Shown: one piece after another, positions 1 to 8,353 of the stretch
How the letters are laid out: each line of letters starts with the position of its first letter
Numbering within the stretch: position 1 is the first letter of the stretch
Assembly (NCBI RefSeq): GCF_013782625.1
Contig: NZ_CP056199.1
Location: forward strand, 3,118,588-3,182,587
Source: Enterobacter sp. RHBSTW-00994
GTDB lineage: Bacteria; Pseudomonadota; Gammaproteobacteria; Enterobacterales; Enterobacteriaceae
DNA length: 64,000 bases
Direction: 5' to 3'
The notes under the pieces: generated by a model
The model's database searches: none
What the model was told of the DNA's origin: nothing
Seen by the model: only the letters and a program-made list of their open reading frames with translations
Made by a program: the position numbers and the translations under genes

Positions 1-34
1 TCCCGGCGATGGTCAGGGCATTAATCCGTTTCAT
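1..34 (-). CDS. thiD: Hydroxymethylpyrimidine/phosphomethylpyrimidine kinase ThiD (5' fragment)
   Basis: Only the first 11 codons lie in the window ([11 protein letters not shown]), the usual start of ThiD, whose family phosphorylates HMP and HMP-P in thiamine synthesis. Its ATG overlaps the thiM stop codon in an ATGA at 31-34, so the two genes are translationally coupled in a thiMD operon under the TPP riboswitch. The rest lies beyond position 1. Confidence 0.85.
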   Translation of the reverse strand, partial: MKRINALTIAG

Positions 35-801
35 GCCTGATCCTCCAGATGATAAAGCGCATCAAGGAATGCGCTGGCAAAGCTGCCAGGCCCACGACAT
101 TGTGAGACAGCAACTGTCCCTGCCCGCTTCATATACCCACAGGCGGCCGCCACATTACCCAGCCTGTCGCCCGGAAGCGAACAGCTGGCAGCCACCACGG
201 CAGACAGCGCGCATCCGGTTCCTACCACGCGGGTCATAAGCGGATCGCCGCCAGTGACAGCATGAGTTCGAAGCCCGTCGGTGATGTAATCCACCTCGCC
301 GGTGACCACGACAATTGCATGAGTTTGCCGGGCCAGTGCCTGGGCCGCAGGCAAAGCACGGGTTGCCGTATCCGTCGTATCCACACCGCGTCCACCGGCA
401 CTCATTCCGGCAAGAGCGAGGATCTCAGATGCATTTCCCCGGATTGCCGCGGGCTTGAGCGTGAGAATTTGCTGGCAAAAACGGGTGCGGAAGGAAAGCG
501 CCCCCACGGCAACCGGATCAAGCGTCCAGGGTTTGCCTGCAGCAACTGCGCTCTCTATCGCCCGGTGCATAGACTGTGCGCGAGGCGCGGTGAGTGTCCC
601 AACGTTGATCAGCAGTGCATCGGCAATCGCCGCAAACTGTTCCGCTTCTTCAGCTTCAATCACCATCGCGGGAGATGCGCCGAGTGCCAGTAAAACGTTA
701 GCGGTAAAGGTTTGTACGACATCATTGGTCATACAGTGAGTGAGTGGGGAACGGGTTCGGAATTGATGCAAAAAAGGTAAATCGAGCAGGTCAGGCTGCA
801 T
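31..801 (-). CDS. thiM: Hydroxyethylthiazole kinase ThiM
   Basis: Phosphorylates 4-methyl-5-(2-hydroxyethyl)thiazole in the cytoplasm, salvaging the thiazole half of thiamine. The 256 residues are close to the E. coli length (about 262). Visible family signatures are an N-terminal substrate segment around 23-47, RGNASEI at 121-127, and VVGTGC at 192-197, the last holding the conserved active-site cysteine. The start at 801 is preceded by AGGAG. It is the first gene after the TPP riboswitch and overlaps thiD by 4 nt, so the pair should be repressed by thiamine pyrophosphate. Family assignment is firm. Confidence 0.96.
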   Translation of the reverse strand: MQPDLLDLPFLHQFRTRSPLTHCMTNDVVQTFTANVLLALGASPAMVIEAEEAEQFAAIADALLINVGTLTAPRAQSMHRAIESAVAAGKPWTLDPVAVGALSFRTRFCQQILTLKPAAIRGNASEILALAGMSAGGRGVDTTDTATRALPAAQALARQTHAIVVVTGEVDYITDGLRTHAVTGGDPLMTRVVGTGCALSAVVAASCSLPGDRLGNVAAACGYMKRAGTVAVSQCRGPGSFASAFLDALYHLEDQA

Positions 802-828
802 GGTTTCGCTCCTGCCTTACGTGAAGAA

Positions 829-927
829 GCGATGACCGGGAAGGCATCTGACTTCCCTACGCTGGCATTATCCAGATCAGGTATTACGGGTATTTCTCAG
901 CCTTCAAAAAAGAAGAGCACCCCGAGT
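829..927 (-). promoter_or_regulatory. TPP riboswitch (THI element) upstream of thiM
   Basis: Read on the minus strand, the region carries the conserved THI-box blocks in order: a CTCGGGGTGC-type opening, GGCTGAGAAATACCC, CCTGATCTGGATAATGCCAG, then CGTAGGGAA. It ends about 30 nt before the thiM ATG, with AGGAG in between. This is the placement seen for enterobacterial thiM, where TPP binding hides the ribosome binding site. Confidence 0.95.
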
Positions 928-929
928 CA

Positions 930-1371
930 AAATGATGTAACAACGGCAGACTATGGTAAGCCACGGACAATAGCAAGCCCCATACCTCTCATTTTATTTG
1001 CATAATCCCGGCGCAAAACAATGACAATTTTCACGCTTTCTCTTAGAGGTGATTATTTTAAATGCAAACATTAAATGTTATTGATTTACGTGAGATTAAA
1101 AGCGCCACGCATCGTAAAAACACGCCTGAAGTACGTTCACGAAAATAAAATAACCTATAAATAACAAATAGTTATTTATTTTCAGCCAACAAGAATACGG
1201 TATTAGTTAATCATGTTAAATGTGATCTGCATCAAAATGGCAACTGTCACCATACTGGATAGTTGTCTCGCGTTACCATTGTCGCTACTAAAGAAACAGT
1301 GCTACACCTGATTTGCAGATACTGCGTAGCGATTATGTTATTTCTCATATCGTATAAATGATATTCGCTTT
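930..1371. other. AT-rich intergenic region upstream of the lipoprotein gene
   Basis: About 440 nt between the TPP riboswitch and the next hydrophobic ORF. Apart from the possible 28-codon ORF at 1062-1148 I see no recognisable gene, repeat or structured RNA. The base composition is clearly richer in A+T than thiM. Confidence 0.5.
1062..1148 (+). CDS. Possible 28-residue small protein
   Basis: An ATG at 1062 is preceded by a good Shine-Dalgarno (AGAGGTGA at 1045-1052, 9-nt spacing) and opens 28 codons ending in TAA. The product begins MQTLNVIDLREIKS and ends with a basic tail (HRKN...RSRK). I recognise no family. The ORF lies in the AT-rich gap between the thiM riboswitch and the lipoprotein gene. 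An ORF of this size can occur by chance; the ribosome binding site is the main argument. Confidence 0.3.
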   Translation: MQTLNVIDLREIKSATHRKNTPEVRSRK

Positions 1372-1473
1372 ATGAAATTAATCATATTCAGTGCAATCGT
1401 TTCTTTGCTCCTGGTTGCTACAGGTTTTTTTATGGGCGTTATTTATTTCACAATAATAACTCAGTGCCAATAG
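1372..1473 (+). CDS. Possible 33-residue hydrophobic micro-protein
   Basis: ATG at 1372 opens 33 codons to TAG at 1471-1473. The product starts MKLIIFSAIVSLLLV and is almost entirely one hydrophobic stretch ending ITQCQ, consistent with a single-span membrane peptide like the YohO and YohP genes further along this window. There is no convincing Shine-Dalgarno, so this is tentative. It ends 56 nt before the lipoprotein ATG and might be cotranscribed with it. Confidence 0.3.
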   Translation: MKLIIFSAIVSLLLVATGFFMGVIYFTIITQCQ

Positions 1474-1528
1474 TTATCGGGCAATGTATTTAATTTGCTC
1501 TCTATATTGTAATATTCAAGGTCATATA

Positions 1529-1990
1529 ATGAAAAAGTTAATGATAATAGCGTTGGCTGTTTCAACGCTGGCAGGTTGTACCACGCAAGCCGATCGCCTG
1601 GCGAAATGCGAGGCTCAGGGAATCAGTCGCGATACATGCTATCTCGCAGATCAAAACCGCACAGCTGCCATTAATGCGGCGGCTGAAAAACAGGCATTAG
1701 AAAATGCGGCTAATGCCGTACAGCATGCCCAGGCCGCAAAGATTCATGATCCGCTTCGTGAGGCTTCTTTCTCAGCAAATGCCCTTAACGCCACCATTTC
1801 TAACGGATTTTTCACCGCAACAATCAATGGCAACAAAGCAACCGTAAAGCGCCTTAACGCGAATTTCTATGAAATTCATGGTTACGGCTATGTTATATCT
1901 CTAAGTCTTGATGAAAACGGTATTACAAATGCGTCCTGGAATAAGACAAAGGGCCGCGACAACGGCATTTTGCAGGTAACACAAAAATAA
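1529..1990 (+). CDS. Putative lipoprotein of unknown function
   Basis: 153 residues from the ATG at 1529; an in-frame ATG at 1484 would add 15 residues that break the signal peptide. The N-terminus is a classic lipoprotein signal (MKKLMIIALAVSTLAGC) with lipobox LAGC and Cys16 as the lipidation site; Thr at +2 points to the outer membrane. The next part is Ala/Asn-rich and probably helical (about residues 45-75), followed by a more beta-like C-terminal half with NGFFTATINGNKATVK and a GYGYVISLSLDENG stretch. I do not recognise the family. A perfect hairpin follows the stop. Confidence 0.8.
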   Translation: MKKLMIIALAVSTLAGCTTQADRLAKCEAQGISRDTCYLADQNRTAAINAAAEKQALENAANAVQHAQAAKIHDPLREASFSANALNATISNGFFTATINGNKATVKRLNANFYEIHGYGYVISLSLDENGITNASWNKTKGRDNGILQVTQK

Positions 1991-1995
1991 AGATA

Positions 1996-2019
1996 TCAGG
2001 GAGGCGAACACCTCCCTGA
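1996..2019 (+). terminator. Hairpin after the lipoprotein gene
   Basis: A perfect 9-bp stem (TCAGGGAGG / CCTCCCTGA) with a 6-nt loop begins 6 nt after the stop codon. There is no following U-run, so it may stabilise the mRNA 3' end rather than terminate efficiently. Confidence 0.5.
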
Positions 2020-2302
2020 ACACCGCCATAAGGCACGATTTGTAACACTCTTTACCCTCGATTTACCCTCATAACGATAATGATATAACTCTTTGTTTTA
2101 ATTTGACGAATAGGGTTGGTAACGCTTTTAAACTCTGAATAATCCCTTACTTGTGCTTCATGTAACAAAACAGTAAACAAATTAACCATTGAGCCCCATG
2201 AAAAAAGGCTCTATATTGGCGGCGTTTTTTCCATACCCCATCTGTTTTTTTAACTTTTTATTCAATCGTGGTACATAACGAAGCCGCGGTTGTAGGAGTG
2301 AT
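2020..2302. other. dat-ddc upstream region
   Basis: AT-rich stretch before dat that must hold the dat-ddc promoter. I cannot pick a convincing -35/-10 pair. AGGAG at 2294-2298 is the dat ribosome binding site. Nothing else is recognisable. Confidence 0.4.
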
Positions 2303-3679
2303 ATGATGACGGATAAAGTCCGTATTGACACCGTAGATGCCCATAAAAGCAACGAAACCTATCTGGCCCGTCAGGCCGAGTTTGAATCAAACGTCAGGAG
2401 TTATCCCCGCAAGCTGCCTTTAGCGATCACTAAAGCAGACGGCGTGTGGATCACCGATGCAGATAATAAAGAATACCTTGACTGTTTAGCCGGTGCAGGC
2501 ACGCTTGCGCTTGGTCACAACCATCCTGATGTGCTGAAAAGCATCCAAAATGTCATTACCAGCGGCTTGCCGTTACATACATTGGATCTGACTACGCCGT
2601 TGAAAGACGCGTTTTCCGAATATTTGCTGTCTCTGCTGCCTGGTCAGGGCAAAGAGTATTGCCTGCAGTTCACCGGTCCATCCGGCGCAGATGCTGTTGA
2701 AGCAGCACTGAAGCTGGCAAAAAAAGTTACCGGCCGTAGCGGGATCATCAGTTTCTCTGGCGGTTATCACGGTATGACTCATGGCGCATTGTCCGTGACC
2801 GGCAACCTGTCTCCAAAAGAAGCGGTTGACGGTATGATGCCAGAAGTTCAGTTCATGCCTTACCCAAATCAGTACCGTTGCCCGCTGGGTATCGGTGGCG
2901 AAGCTGGCGTGAAAGCGCTGACCTACTACTTCGACAACCTGATTAACGACGTTGAAAGCGGCGTGCGCAAACCCGCTGCTGTGATCCTGGAAGCTGTTCA
3001 GGGCGAAGGTGGCGTGAACCCGGCTCCGGCTGAGTGGCTGCAGCGCATCCGTAAAGTGACACAGGAACACGGTATTCTGTTGATCCTCGACGAAGTGCAG
3101 GCTGGCTTTGCCCGTACTGGTAAGTTCTTCGCCTTCGAACACGCGGGTATTGAGCCTGACATCATCGTGATGTCTAAAGCCGTTGGTGGCGGTCTGCCAC
3201 TGGCCGTTCTCGGCATCAAGAAACAGTTCGATGCATGGGCTCCAGGCCACCATACCGGTACTTTCCGTGGCAACCAGCTCGCTATGGCGACCGGTCTGAC
3301 CACGCTGAAAATCCTGAAAGACCAGAACATTGCTGGCAAAGTTGCTGCGCAAGGCGAATGGCTGAAAGCACAGCTGGCTGAACTGCAAAAACGTTATCCA
3401 GTGATCGGCCACGTACGCGGTCTGGGTATGATGATCGGTATCGAGATCGTTAAACCAAACGAGCCAGCTGACCATATGGGTTGCTTCCCTGGTGATGGTG
3501 AGCTCTCCGCACTGATTCAGAAGAAGTGCTTCGAAGCCGGTCTGATTCTGGAACGTGGCGGTCGTAACGGCGTTGTACTGCGTCTGCTGCCGTCCCTGCT
3601 TATCAGCAACGATGAGCTGAAAATCTTCCTGGATAAATTCGAGCAGGCACTGCTTGCTGCGGGCGTTCGCCCGGTATAA
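2303..3679 (+). CDS. dat: Diaminobutyrate--2-oxoglutarate transaminase
   Basis: A class III PLP aminotransferase making L-2,4-diaminobutyrate from aspartate semialdehyde and glutamate, in the cytoplasm. In the 458-residue product the cofactor-phosphate segment [15 protein letters not shown] is at 125-139, the Asp of [12 protein letters not shown] (262-273) should hold the pyridine nitrogen, and Lys292 in SKAVGGG is the Schiff-base lysine. ATG at 2303 and ATG at 2306 both follow AGGAG. The next gene is ddc, about 18 nt downstream, so the two form the dat-ddc route to 1,3-diaminopropane known from Acinetobacter and Enterobacter. No siderophore synthesis gene is nearby. Confidence 0.94.
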   Translation: MMTDKVRIDTVDAHKSNETYLARQAEFESNVRSYPRKLPLAITKADGVWITDADNKEYLDCLAGAGTLALGHNHPDVLKSIQNVITSGLPLHTLDLTTPLKDAFSEYLLSLLPGQGKEYCLQFTGPSGADAVEAALKLAKKVTGRSGIISFSGGYHGMTHGALSVTGNLSPKEAVDGMMPEVQFMPYPNQYRCPLGIGGEAGVKALTYYFDNLINDVESGVRKPAAVILEAVQGEGGVNPAPAEWLQRIRKVTQEHGILLILDEVQAGFARTGKFFAFEHAGIEPDIIVMSKAVGGGLPLAVLGIKKQFDAWAPGHHTGTFRGNQLAMATGLTTLKILKDQNIAGKVAAQGEWLKAQLAELQKRYPVIGHVRGLGMMIGIEIVKPNEPADHMGCFPGDGELSALIQKKCFEAGLILERGGRNGVVLRLLPSLLISNDELKIFLDKFEQALLAAGVRPV

Positions 3680-3697
3680 CCGGAGTTGTTGAATACG

Positions 3698-5164
3698 ATG
3701 TCTGATTCAAACCCAATTTTGTTCTCGTCCGCCCAAAGCATTGAAGCTTACCAGCAGGCGATTGAACAAAGCACTCAGGCTGTTATGCAGTGGCTAAAAC
3801 AGCCTGAGATGTACCAGGGCAAAACGGTCGCGCAGTTGCGCGACCGTATTAAGCTGGATTTCAACCCGAAAGGACTGGGCAACGAAGCGGCGATTGAACG
3901 CGCTGTTGAGTTCTTCCTGAAAGACAGTCTGTCCGTCCATCACCCGCAATGTGTGGCACACCTGCACTGCCCTAGCCTGGTCGTAAGCCAGGCAGCGGAA
4001 GTGCTGATTAATGCCACCAACCAGAGCATGGACTCCTGGGATCAGAGCCCGTCCGCAACCATTATTGAGATCAAACTGATCGAATGGCTGCGTACCCGTG
4101 TAGGTTATCAGGCTGGCGACGCAGGTGTATTCACCAGTGGCGGAACTCAGAGCAACCTGATGGGCCTGATGTTGGCTCGTGATGCGTTCTTTGCACGCCA
4201 GGGCCACTCCGTCCAGCAGAATGGTCTGGTGGGCGACCTGCGTAAGATCCGTGTACTGTGCTCTGAAAACGCGCACTTCTCCGTACAGAAAAACATGGCG
4301 CTGATGGGTCTGGGCTACCAGTCTGTCACGCTGGTGAAAACCGACGAGTTTTCACGCATGGACCTTAACGATCTGGCGGCGAAAATTGATCAGTGCAACG
4401 CTAACGGCGAACAGATTCTGGCGATTGTTGCCACTGCAGGCACAACTGATGCGGGGGCTATCGACCCACTGCGTGAGATTGCTGAGCTGGCAGCGAAGCA
4501 GAATATCTGGGTTCACGTCGATGCGGCCTGGGGTGGTGCGCTGCTGATGTCTGAGCAGTATCGTCACTATCTGGATGGCATTGAACTTGTCGATTCCATT
4601 ACCCTGGACTTCCACAAGCAATTCTTCCAGACCATCAGTTGCGGTGCATTCCTGCTGAAAGAAGCGCGTCACTACGAGCTGATGCGCTATCAGGCGGCTT
4701 ATCTGAACTCCGAGTTTGATGAAGAAGCGGGCGTCCCGAACCTGGTTTCTAAATCACTGCAAACGACGCGCCGTTTCGATGCGCTGAAACTGTGGATGAG
4801 CCTGGAAGCGCTGGGTCAGGAGCAATATGCGGCAATCATCGATCACGGCGTCACGCTGGCACAGCAGGTTGCCGCTTACGTCAACGATCAGGCTGCGCTG
4901 GAACTGGTGATGAAGCCACAGCTAGCAAGCGTGCTGTTCCGTTTCCGTCCGCAAGTACGGATGGACGATGCGAACATTGCATTACTTAATCAGAAGATTG
5001 GTGATGCGCTGCTGGAGTCGGGTCGCGCTAACGTGGGCGTGACGGAGCACAACGGCATAACCTGTCTGAAGCTCACCCTGCTGAACCCAACCGTCACGCT
5101 GGATGATGTAAAAACCCTGCTGTCACTGGTTGAACGTACTGCGACGGAAGTAATGGCGAAGTAA
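3698..5164 (+). CDS. ddc: L-2,4-diaminobutyrate decarboxylase
   Basis: A PLP-dependent group II decarboxylase that converts L-2,4-diaminobutyrate to 1,3-diaminopropane. In the 488 residues counted from ATG 3698, VHVDAAWGG (272-280) carries the aspartate contacting the PLP nitrogen and DFHKQFFQ carries the Schiff-base Lys307. The frame is open to TTG codons at 3686 and 3689, but ATG 3698 gives the family-typical MSDSN start and follows CGGAG. It is downstream of dat in the same operon, with a strong terminator after the stop. Diaminopropane may serve as a polyamine; the physiological role here is not shown by sequence. Confidence 0.94.
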   Translation: MSDSNPILFSSAQSIEAYQQAIEQSTQAVMQWLKQPEMYQGKTVAQLRDRIKLDFNPKGLGNEAAIERAVEFFLKDSLSVHHPQCVAHLHCPSLVVSQAAEVLINATNQSMDSWDQSPSATIIEIKLIEWLRTRVGYQAGDAGVFTSGGTQSNLMGLMLARDAFFARQGHSVQQNGLVGDLRKIRVLCSENAHFSVQKNMALMGLGYQSVTLVKTDEFSRMDLNDLAAKIDQCNANGEQILAIVATAGTTDAGAIDPLREIAELAAKQNIWVHVDAAWGGALLMSEQYRHYLDGIELVDSITLDFHKQFFQTISCGAFLLKEARHYELMRYQAAYLNSEFDEEAGVPNLVSKSLQTTRRFDALKLWMSLEALGQEQYAAIIDHGVTLAQQVAAYVNDQAALELVMKPQLASVLFRFRPQVRMDDANIALLNQKIGDALLESGRANVGVTEHNGITCLKLTLLNPTVTLDDVKTLLSLVERTATEVMAK

Positions 5165-5189
5165 GCTGTTCTTTCCAGTCGCACTGCTG

Positions 5190-5240
5190 AACTGCACCCG
5201 AAAAGTTGGGTAATCAACTGAATTAGGGTGCAGTTTTTTT
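5190..5240 (+). terminator. Rho-independent terminator of dat-ddc
   Basis: Stem AACTGCACCC (5190-5199) pairs with GGGTGCAGTT (5226-5235) and is followed by a run of T. It lies 26 nt after the ddc stop. Confidence 0.88.
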
Positions 5241-5294
5241 ATGACTGTCATACTCGTATTTTGTCAAAAGGAATGGCGGTTACGCCTTTCTTTT

Positions 5295-7472
5295 TCAGAC
5301 CGGGACGTCGCGTTTACCATAGTGGCTATAGCCTGCACCATATTTATTCGCAGCAGATTTCACCACATCATTCAAAATAGTCCCGCTAACCTCGACGCCA
5401 GCCTGGTGTAAACGTTTCATACTGATTTCTATCTCTTTCACACTGGTCATACCATGACGGGCAATCAGAATCGTTAAGGCCCCCATCCTTCCAACCACTG
5501 TTGCATCCGTTACTGCGAGTACCGGTGGCGTATCGACGATAACCATGTCGTAGCGTTCATTCACCCACATCAGCAACGACTGAAATACCTCTCCCATCAA
5601 CAATTCGGAAGGGTTTTCCGGCGGCTGGCCGCAGGTTATTACATCGATATCCCCATCGGTATACCGCTGAATAGCGTTCTGATAGCTGGAGTTGCCCATC
5701 AGTACTTCAGCCAGCCCGCAGCGATTACTCAGAGAAAAGATGTCATGTGCATACCCTTTACGCATATCGGCATCGATGAACAGCACCTTTAACTCCGCCT
5801 GCGCCACAATAGCCGCCAGCGAGGTACTGATAAGTGTCTTACCACAGTTCTGGGTTGGCCCCGAAACCATCACAATGCGGTTAACAGAGCCCATCAGGGC
5901 GAAATGCAAGCGGGTACGCAGCCCACGGATAGACTCAATCACAACATCATGAGGATGGGCAACAGGTAAAAAAGGGACATGTCTGGTTTTGTGCTGCCAG
6001 TTACCCTGGAAGAGGTGCTTGCGACGTAAGTGTGTTTTACGCCATAACCAGTCGGAGTGCGGTACAGTAGCAAGAATACTAATCCCTCTTGCTTCCAGCT
6101 GCTCTGGTGAATTGATTCCTCTGCGCAAAGCCATGCGAAGGATCACCACCACTGCGGATAATAGAAATCCTAGCAGTGCTCCACAAGCGACAATCAGCCC
6201 CTTTTTGGGCTCCACAGGAGTCGATAGCGTCTGGGCAGCATCAATAATGCGTACATTACCCATCGCGCTGGATCGCGAGAGGCTCAATTCTTGCTGGCGT
6301 GTCAGGAGGTGTTGATAAACAGCACTTCCGGAATCAACATCCCGGCTAAGACGAATAATCGCCTGCTGAATTAAGGGTAATTCCGACACTTTTTTGTTTA
6401 ATCTCGACTTCGTTGCTTCGAGCGCGTTCCGCTTTTCGATCAATGAACGATATACCGGATGAGACTTCCTGTAACGCTGCGCAATGTCCGCTTCGCGGAG
6501 TGTGAGCTCATTAATGTGATTATTAATATTCACAATCTGTTCCAGTACAGATTTTGTTTCCAGAGTTAAATCAACCGAATTGCGCTGCTGTCGATAGCGA
6601 TTTAATTGCTCTTCTGACTTAACGAGTTCTCGCTGAATCTCCGGTATATACTGCTGTAAAAAGTTGAGCCGTCGTGTATCACGTAGGGCCTGGCGATCGA
6701 CGTTTTGTTGCAGATAGTTCTCCGTAATAGCGTTTAACGTTCTGGTGATGAGCATCGGATCGGCTCCCGTCAACGAAAGCTTAAGCACGCCACTCTGTTT
6801 AACGGTTTCTGTTACTGTGAACGCTTTACTGAGTGCACTAATAGCCTCAAGCGTTGGTATTTCTTTCAGAGTAAACTGTACGCCGGGTCTCGCGGTCAAC
6901 TCACTGACCTCAATAATCACACCGCCTTTTTCTAGCGTTTCCCCTACTCGACCTTGCGCATGAAAATCCTTACCCTCAACCCGATACTCACCTTCCTTAC
7001 CGGCTGTGATGGTGAACTCGCGGGAATCGTCGTCCCCCCAAGGGAGATAAACACGACCCATAACGATGCGACCCGCATGCTGACCCGTCATCTTCGCCCA
7101 GACTCGCCCGACAACAGGAAGCCAGTCCCGGCTAACTTCATATTTAAGGCCCAAATCGTCAACCGTCTTACCAAGTATCATGCGGGACTTAAGTAGCATC
7201 ATGTCCGGCGCGGCATCTGGCGCAAGTTCTGAATTCATTTGGGTGAGACGTTTAAGCACATTATTATTCTGCTTCCCCACGACCTGTACTAAGGCATCGG
7301 CTTTATAAACGGGCGTGGCGCTGACAACATAAAGTGAAGTGCATATCGTGAGTAAGAGAGTCATGCAAAGAATAAAAATACGATTATCGAAAAGCTCACC
7401 CAAAAGTCGAACCAGATCCAGAGTCTGATTTCCATTCGTATTTTTATACTGATGTGTAGAATTTGACGACAT
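5295..7472 (-). CDS. Wzc-like bacterial tyrosine kinase / polysaccharide co-polymerase, orphan
   Basis: 725 residues from ATG 7472, preceded by AAGGA; the frame is open upstream, but the extension is basic and unlike the family. An N-terminal Wzz-type chain-length domain begins with membrane span 31-53. A long periplasmic, partly coiled-coil region (about 260-400) and a second span (about 425-447) follow. The cytoplasmic BY-kinase has the ESIRGLRTRL segment (513-522), Walker A GPTQNCGKT (538-546), A' VLFIDADMRKG (563-573) and Walker B MVIVDTPP (643-650). The C-terminal tyrosine cluster is short: Tyr711, 715 and 718. Such proteins normally sit with wza and wzb and control capsule or exopolysaccharide export, but none of those, nor any glycosyltransferase, is present here. 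The name wzc is therefore not given. Confidence 0.88.
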   Translation of the reverse strand: MSSNSTHQYKNTNGNQTLDLVRLLGELFDNRIFILCMTLLLTICTSLYVVSATPVYKADALVQVVGKQNNNVLKRLTQMNSELAPDAAPDMMLLKSRMILGKTVDDLGLKYEVSRDWLPVVGRVWAKMTGQHAGRIVMGRVYLPWGDDDSREFTITAGKEGEYRVEGKDFHAQGRVGETLEKGGVIIEVSELTARPGVQFTLKEIPTLEAISALSKAFTVTETVKQSGVLKLSLTGADPMLITRTLNAITENYLQQNVDRQALRDTRRLNFLQQYIPEIQRELVKSEEQLNRYRQQRNSVDLTLETKSVLEQIVNINNHINELTLREADIAQRYRKSHPVYRSLIEKRNALEATKSRLNKKVSELPLIQQAIIRLSRDVDSGSAVYQHLLTRQQELSLSRSSAMGNVRIIDAAQTLSTPVEPKKGLIVACGALLGFLLSAVVVILRMALRRGINSPEQLEARGISILATVPHSDWLWRKTHLRRKHLFQGNWQHKTRHVPFLPVAHPHDVVIESIRGLRTRLHFALMGSVNRIVMVSGPTQNCGKTLISTSLAAIVAQAELKVLFIDADMRKGYAHDIFSLSNRCGLAEVLMGNSSYQNAIQRYTDGDIDVITCGQPPENPSELLMGEVFQSLLMWVNERYDMVIVDTPPVLAVTDATVVGRMGALTILIARHGMTSVKEIEISMKRLHQAGVEVSGTILNDVVKSAANKYGAGYSHYGKRDVPV

Positions 7473-7568
7473 TAAAAATACATTCCTTTTCATTCGTCGA
7501 AGGCGTTTCAGCACAGCGTTAAGCTCGTGCTCCCTGCGTTTTCTAAGGTATCCCTCTGCTGCGATCAC

Positions 7569-8020
7569 AACCGTTCATATTCACCATGTAAATATATAAC
7601 CCGGATTCCGATGAAATTATGCAGCGCGCGGATTCTTACCTCTTCATCGATAAGAACATCTTTTCTGTTTTTGTTATTCAGAAGGAATTCATTATTTAAA
7701 TAAAAAATAAAGCAACACTCCCTTTCATTATGTTAATTCTTATCAGATGTTATGAATACCGTTAATAATGCACATCAGAATGATTTCAGAAATTTTCAGA
7801 ATTCGGCTCAAAACCATTTGGAGAGCAAATATAAATAAGATCTTTCATTCACCCCCAGAAAGATTGCTCTTTCTAGATAGCTACAGAAAACTGTCCAGTT
7901 TTGTTACATTTTTTTTCAAACATACCCTACTGTGATACTTAGAATAGGACGTCTGCCACACAGTCATGGTTATGAAACAGCAGACTGAATGCATCAGTAA
8001 ACGGGTTAACTGGAGAAAAA
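7569..8020. other. AT-rich divergent intergenic region (kinase / rcnB-like)
   Basis: About 450 nt between the divergent kinase and RcnB-like genes must hold both promoters. It is markedly AT-rich. I found no JUMPStart element, ORF with a ribosome binding site, or convincing structured RNA. GGAG at about 8012-8015 is the ribosome binding site of the RcnB-like gene. Confidence 0.5.
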
Positions 8021-8353
8021 ATGGCTAAGTATAAATTGCTGCTTCTGGGTGTTGTGATGTCACTGACGGGTGTCGCGCATTCAGCCCCGCAAACGGCATC
8101 TGCGCCTTCTGGCATCAAAGCTTACGAAGAACAAGAGTTCATTGCCGATTTCACAAAATTCAAGATTGGCGACACGGCTCCCGCGTTGTATCAGACACCT
8201 GAATACACCATCAAACAGTATCAGTTACGTAATCTTCCTGCCCCAGATGCAGGTACTCACTGGACCTACATGGGTGAAAACTACGTCCTGATTGGCGACG
8301 CGGATGGCAAAATTTACAAAGCCTATAACGGAGATATCTTCTATCACCGCTGA
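8021..8353 (+). CDS. RcnB-family periplasmic protein
   Basis: 110 residues with a Sec signal peptide (MAKYKLLLLGVVMSLTGVAHS, cleavage likely after HSA near residue 22). The C-terminal half has the RcnB-type layout: GDTAPALYQTPEYTIKQYQ, then a proline-containing linker, HWTYMGENYVLIGDADGKI and a final aromatic strand. E. coli RcnB is a periplasmic modulator of Ni/Co homeostasis; the exporter gene rcnA and repressor gene rcnR are not in the window, so a metal role is only inferred. The strong ATG at 8021 follows GGAG. A GNAT gene overlaps or abuts its 3' end. Confidence 0.78.
   Translation: MAKYKLLLLGVVMSLTGVAHSAPQTASAPSGIKAYEEQEFIADFTKFKIGDTAPALYQTPEYTIKQYQLRNLPAPDAGTHWTYMGENYVLIGDADGKIYKAYNGDIFYHR

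Noticed and set aside
2573..3475. 300-codon antisense ORF in dat
   Set aside because: It is a shadow of the high-GC coding frame; composition is histidine- and glutamine-rich nonsense, without a ribosome binding site.
7569..8020. Possible JUMPStart or capsule promoter before the orphan kinase
   Set aside because: No GGCGGTAG-type ops element or conserved JUMPStart block was found.
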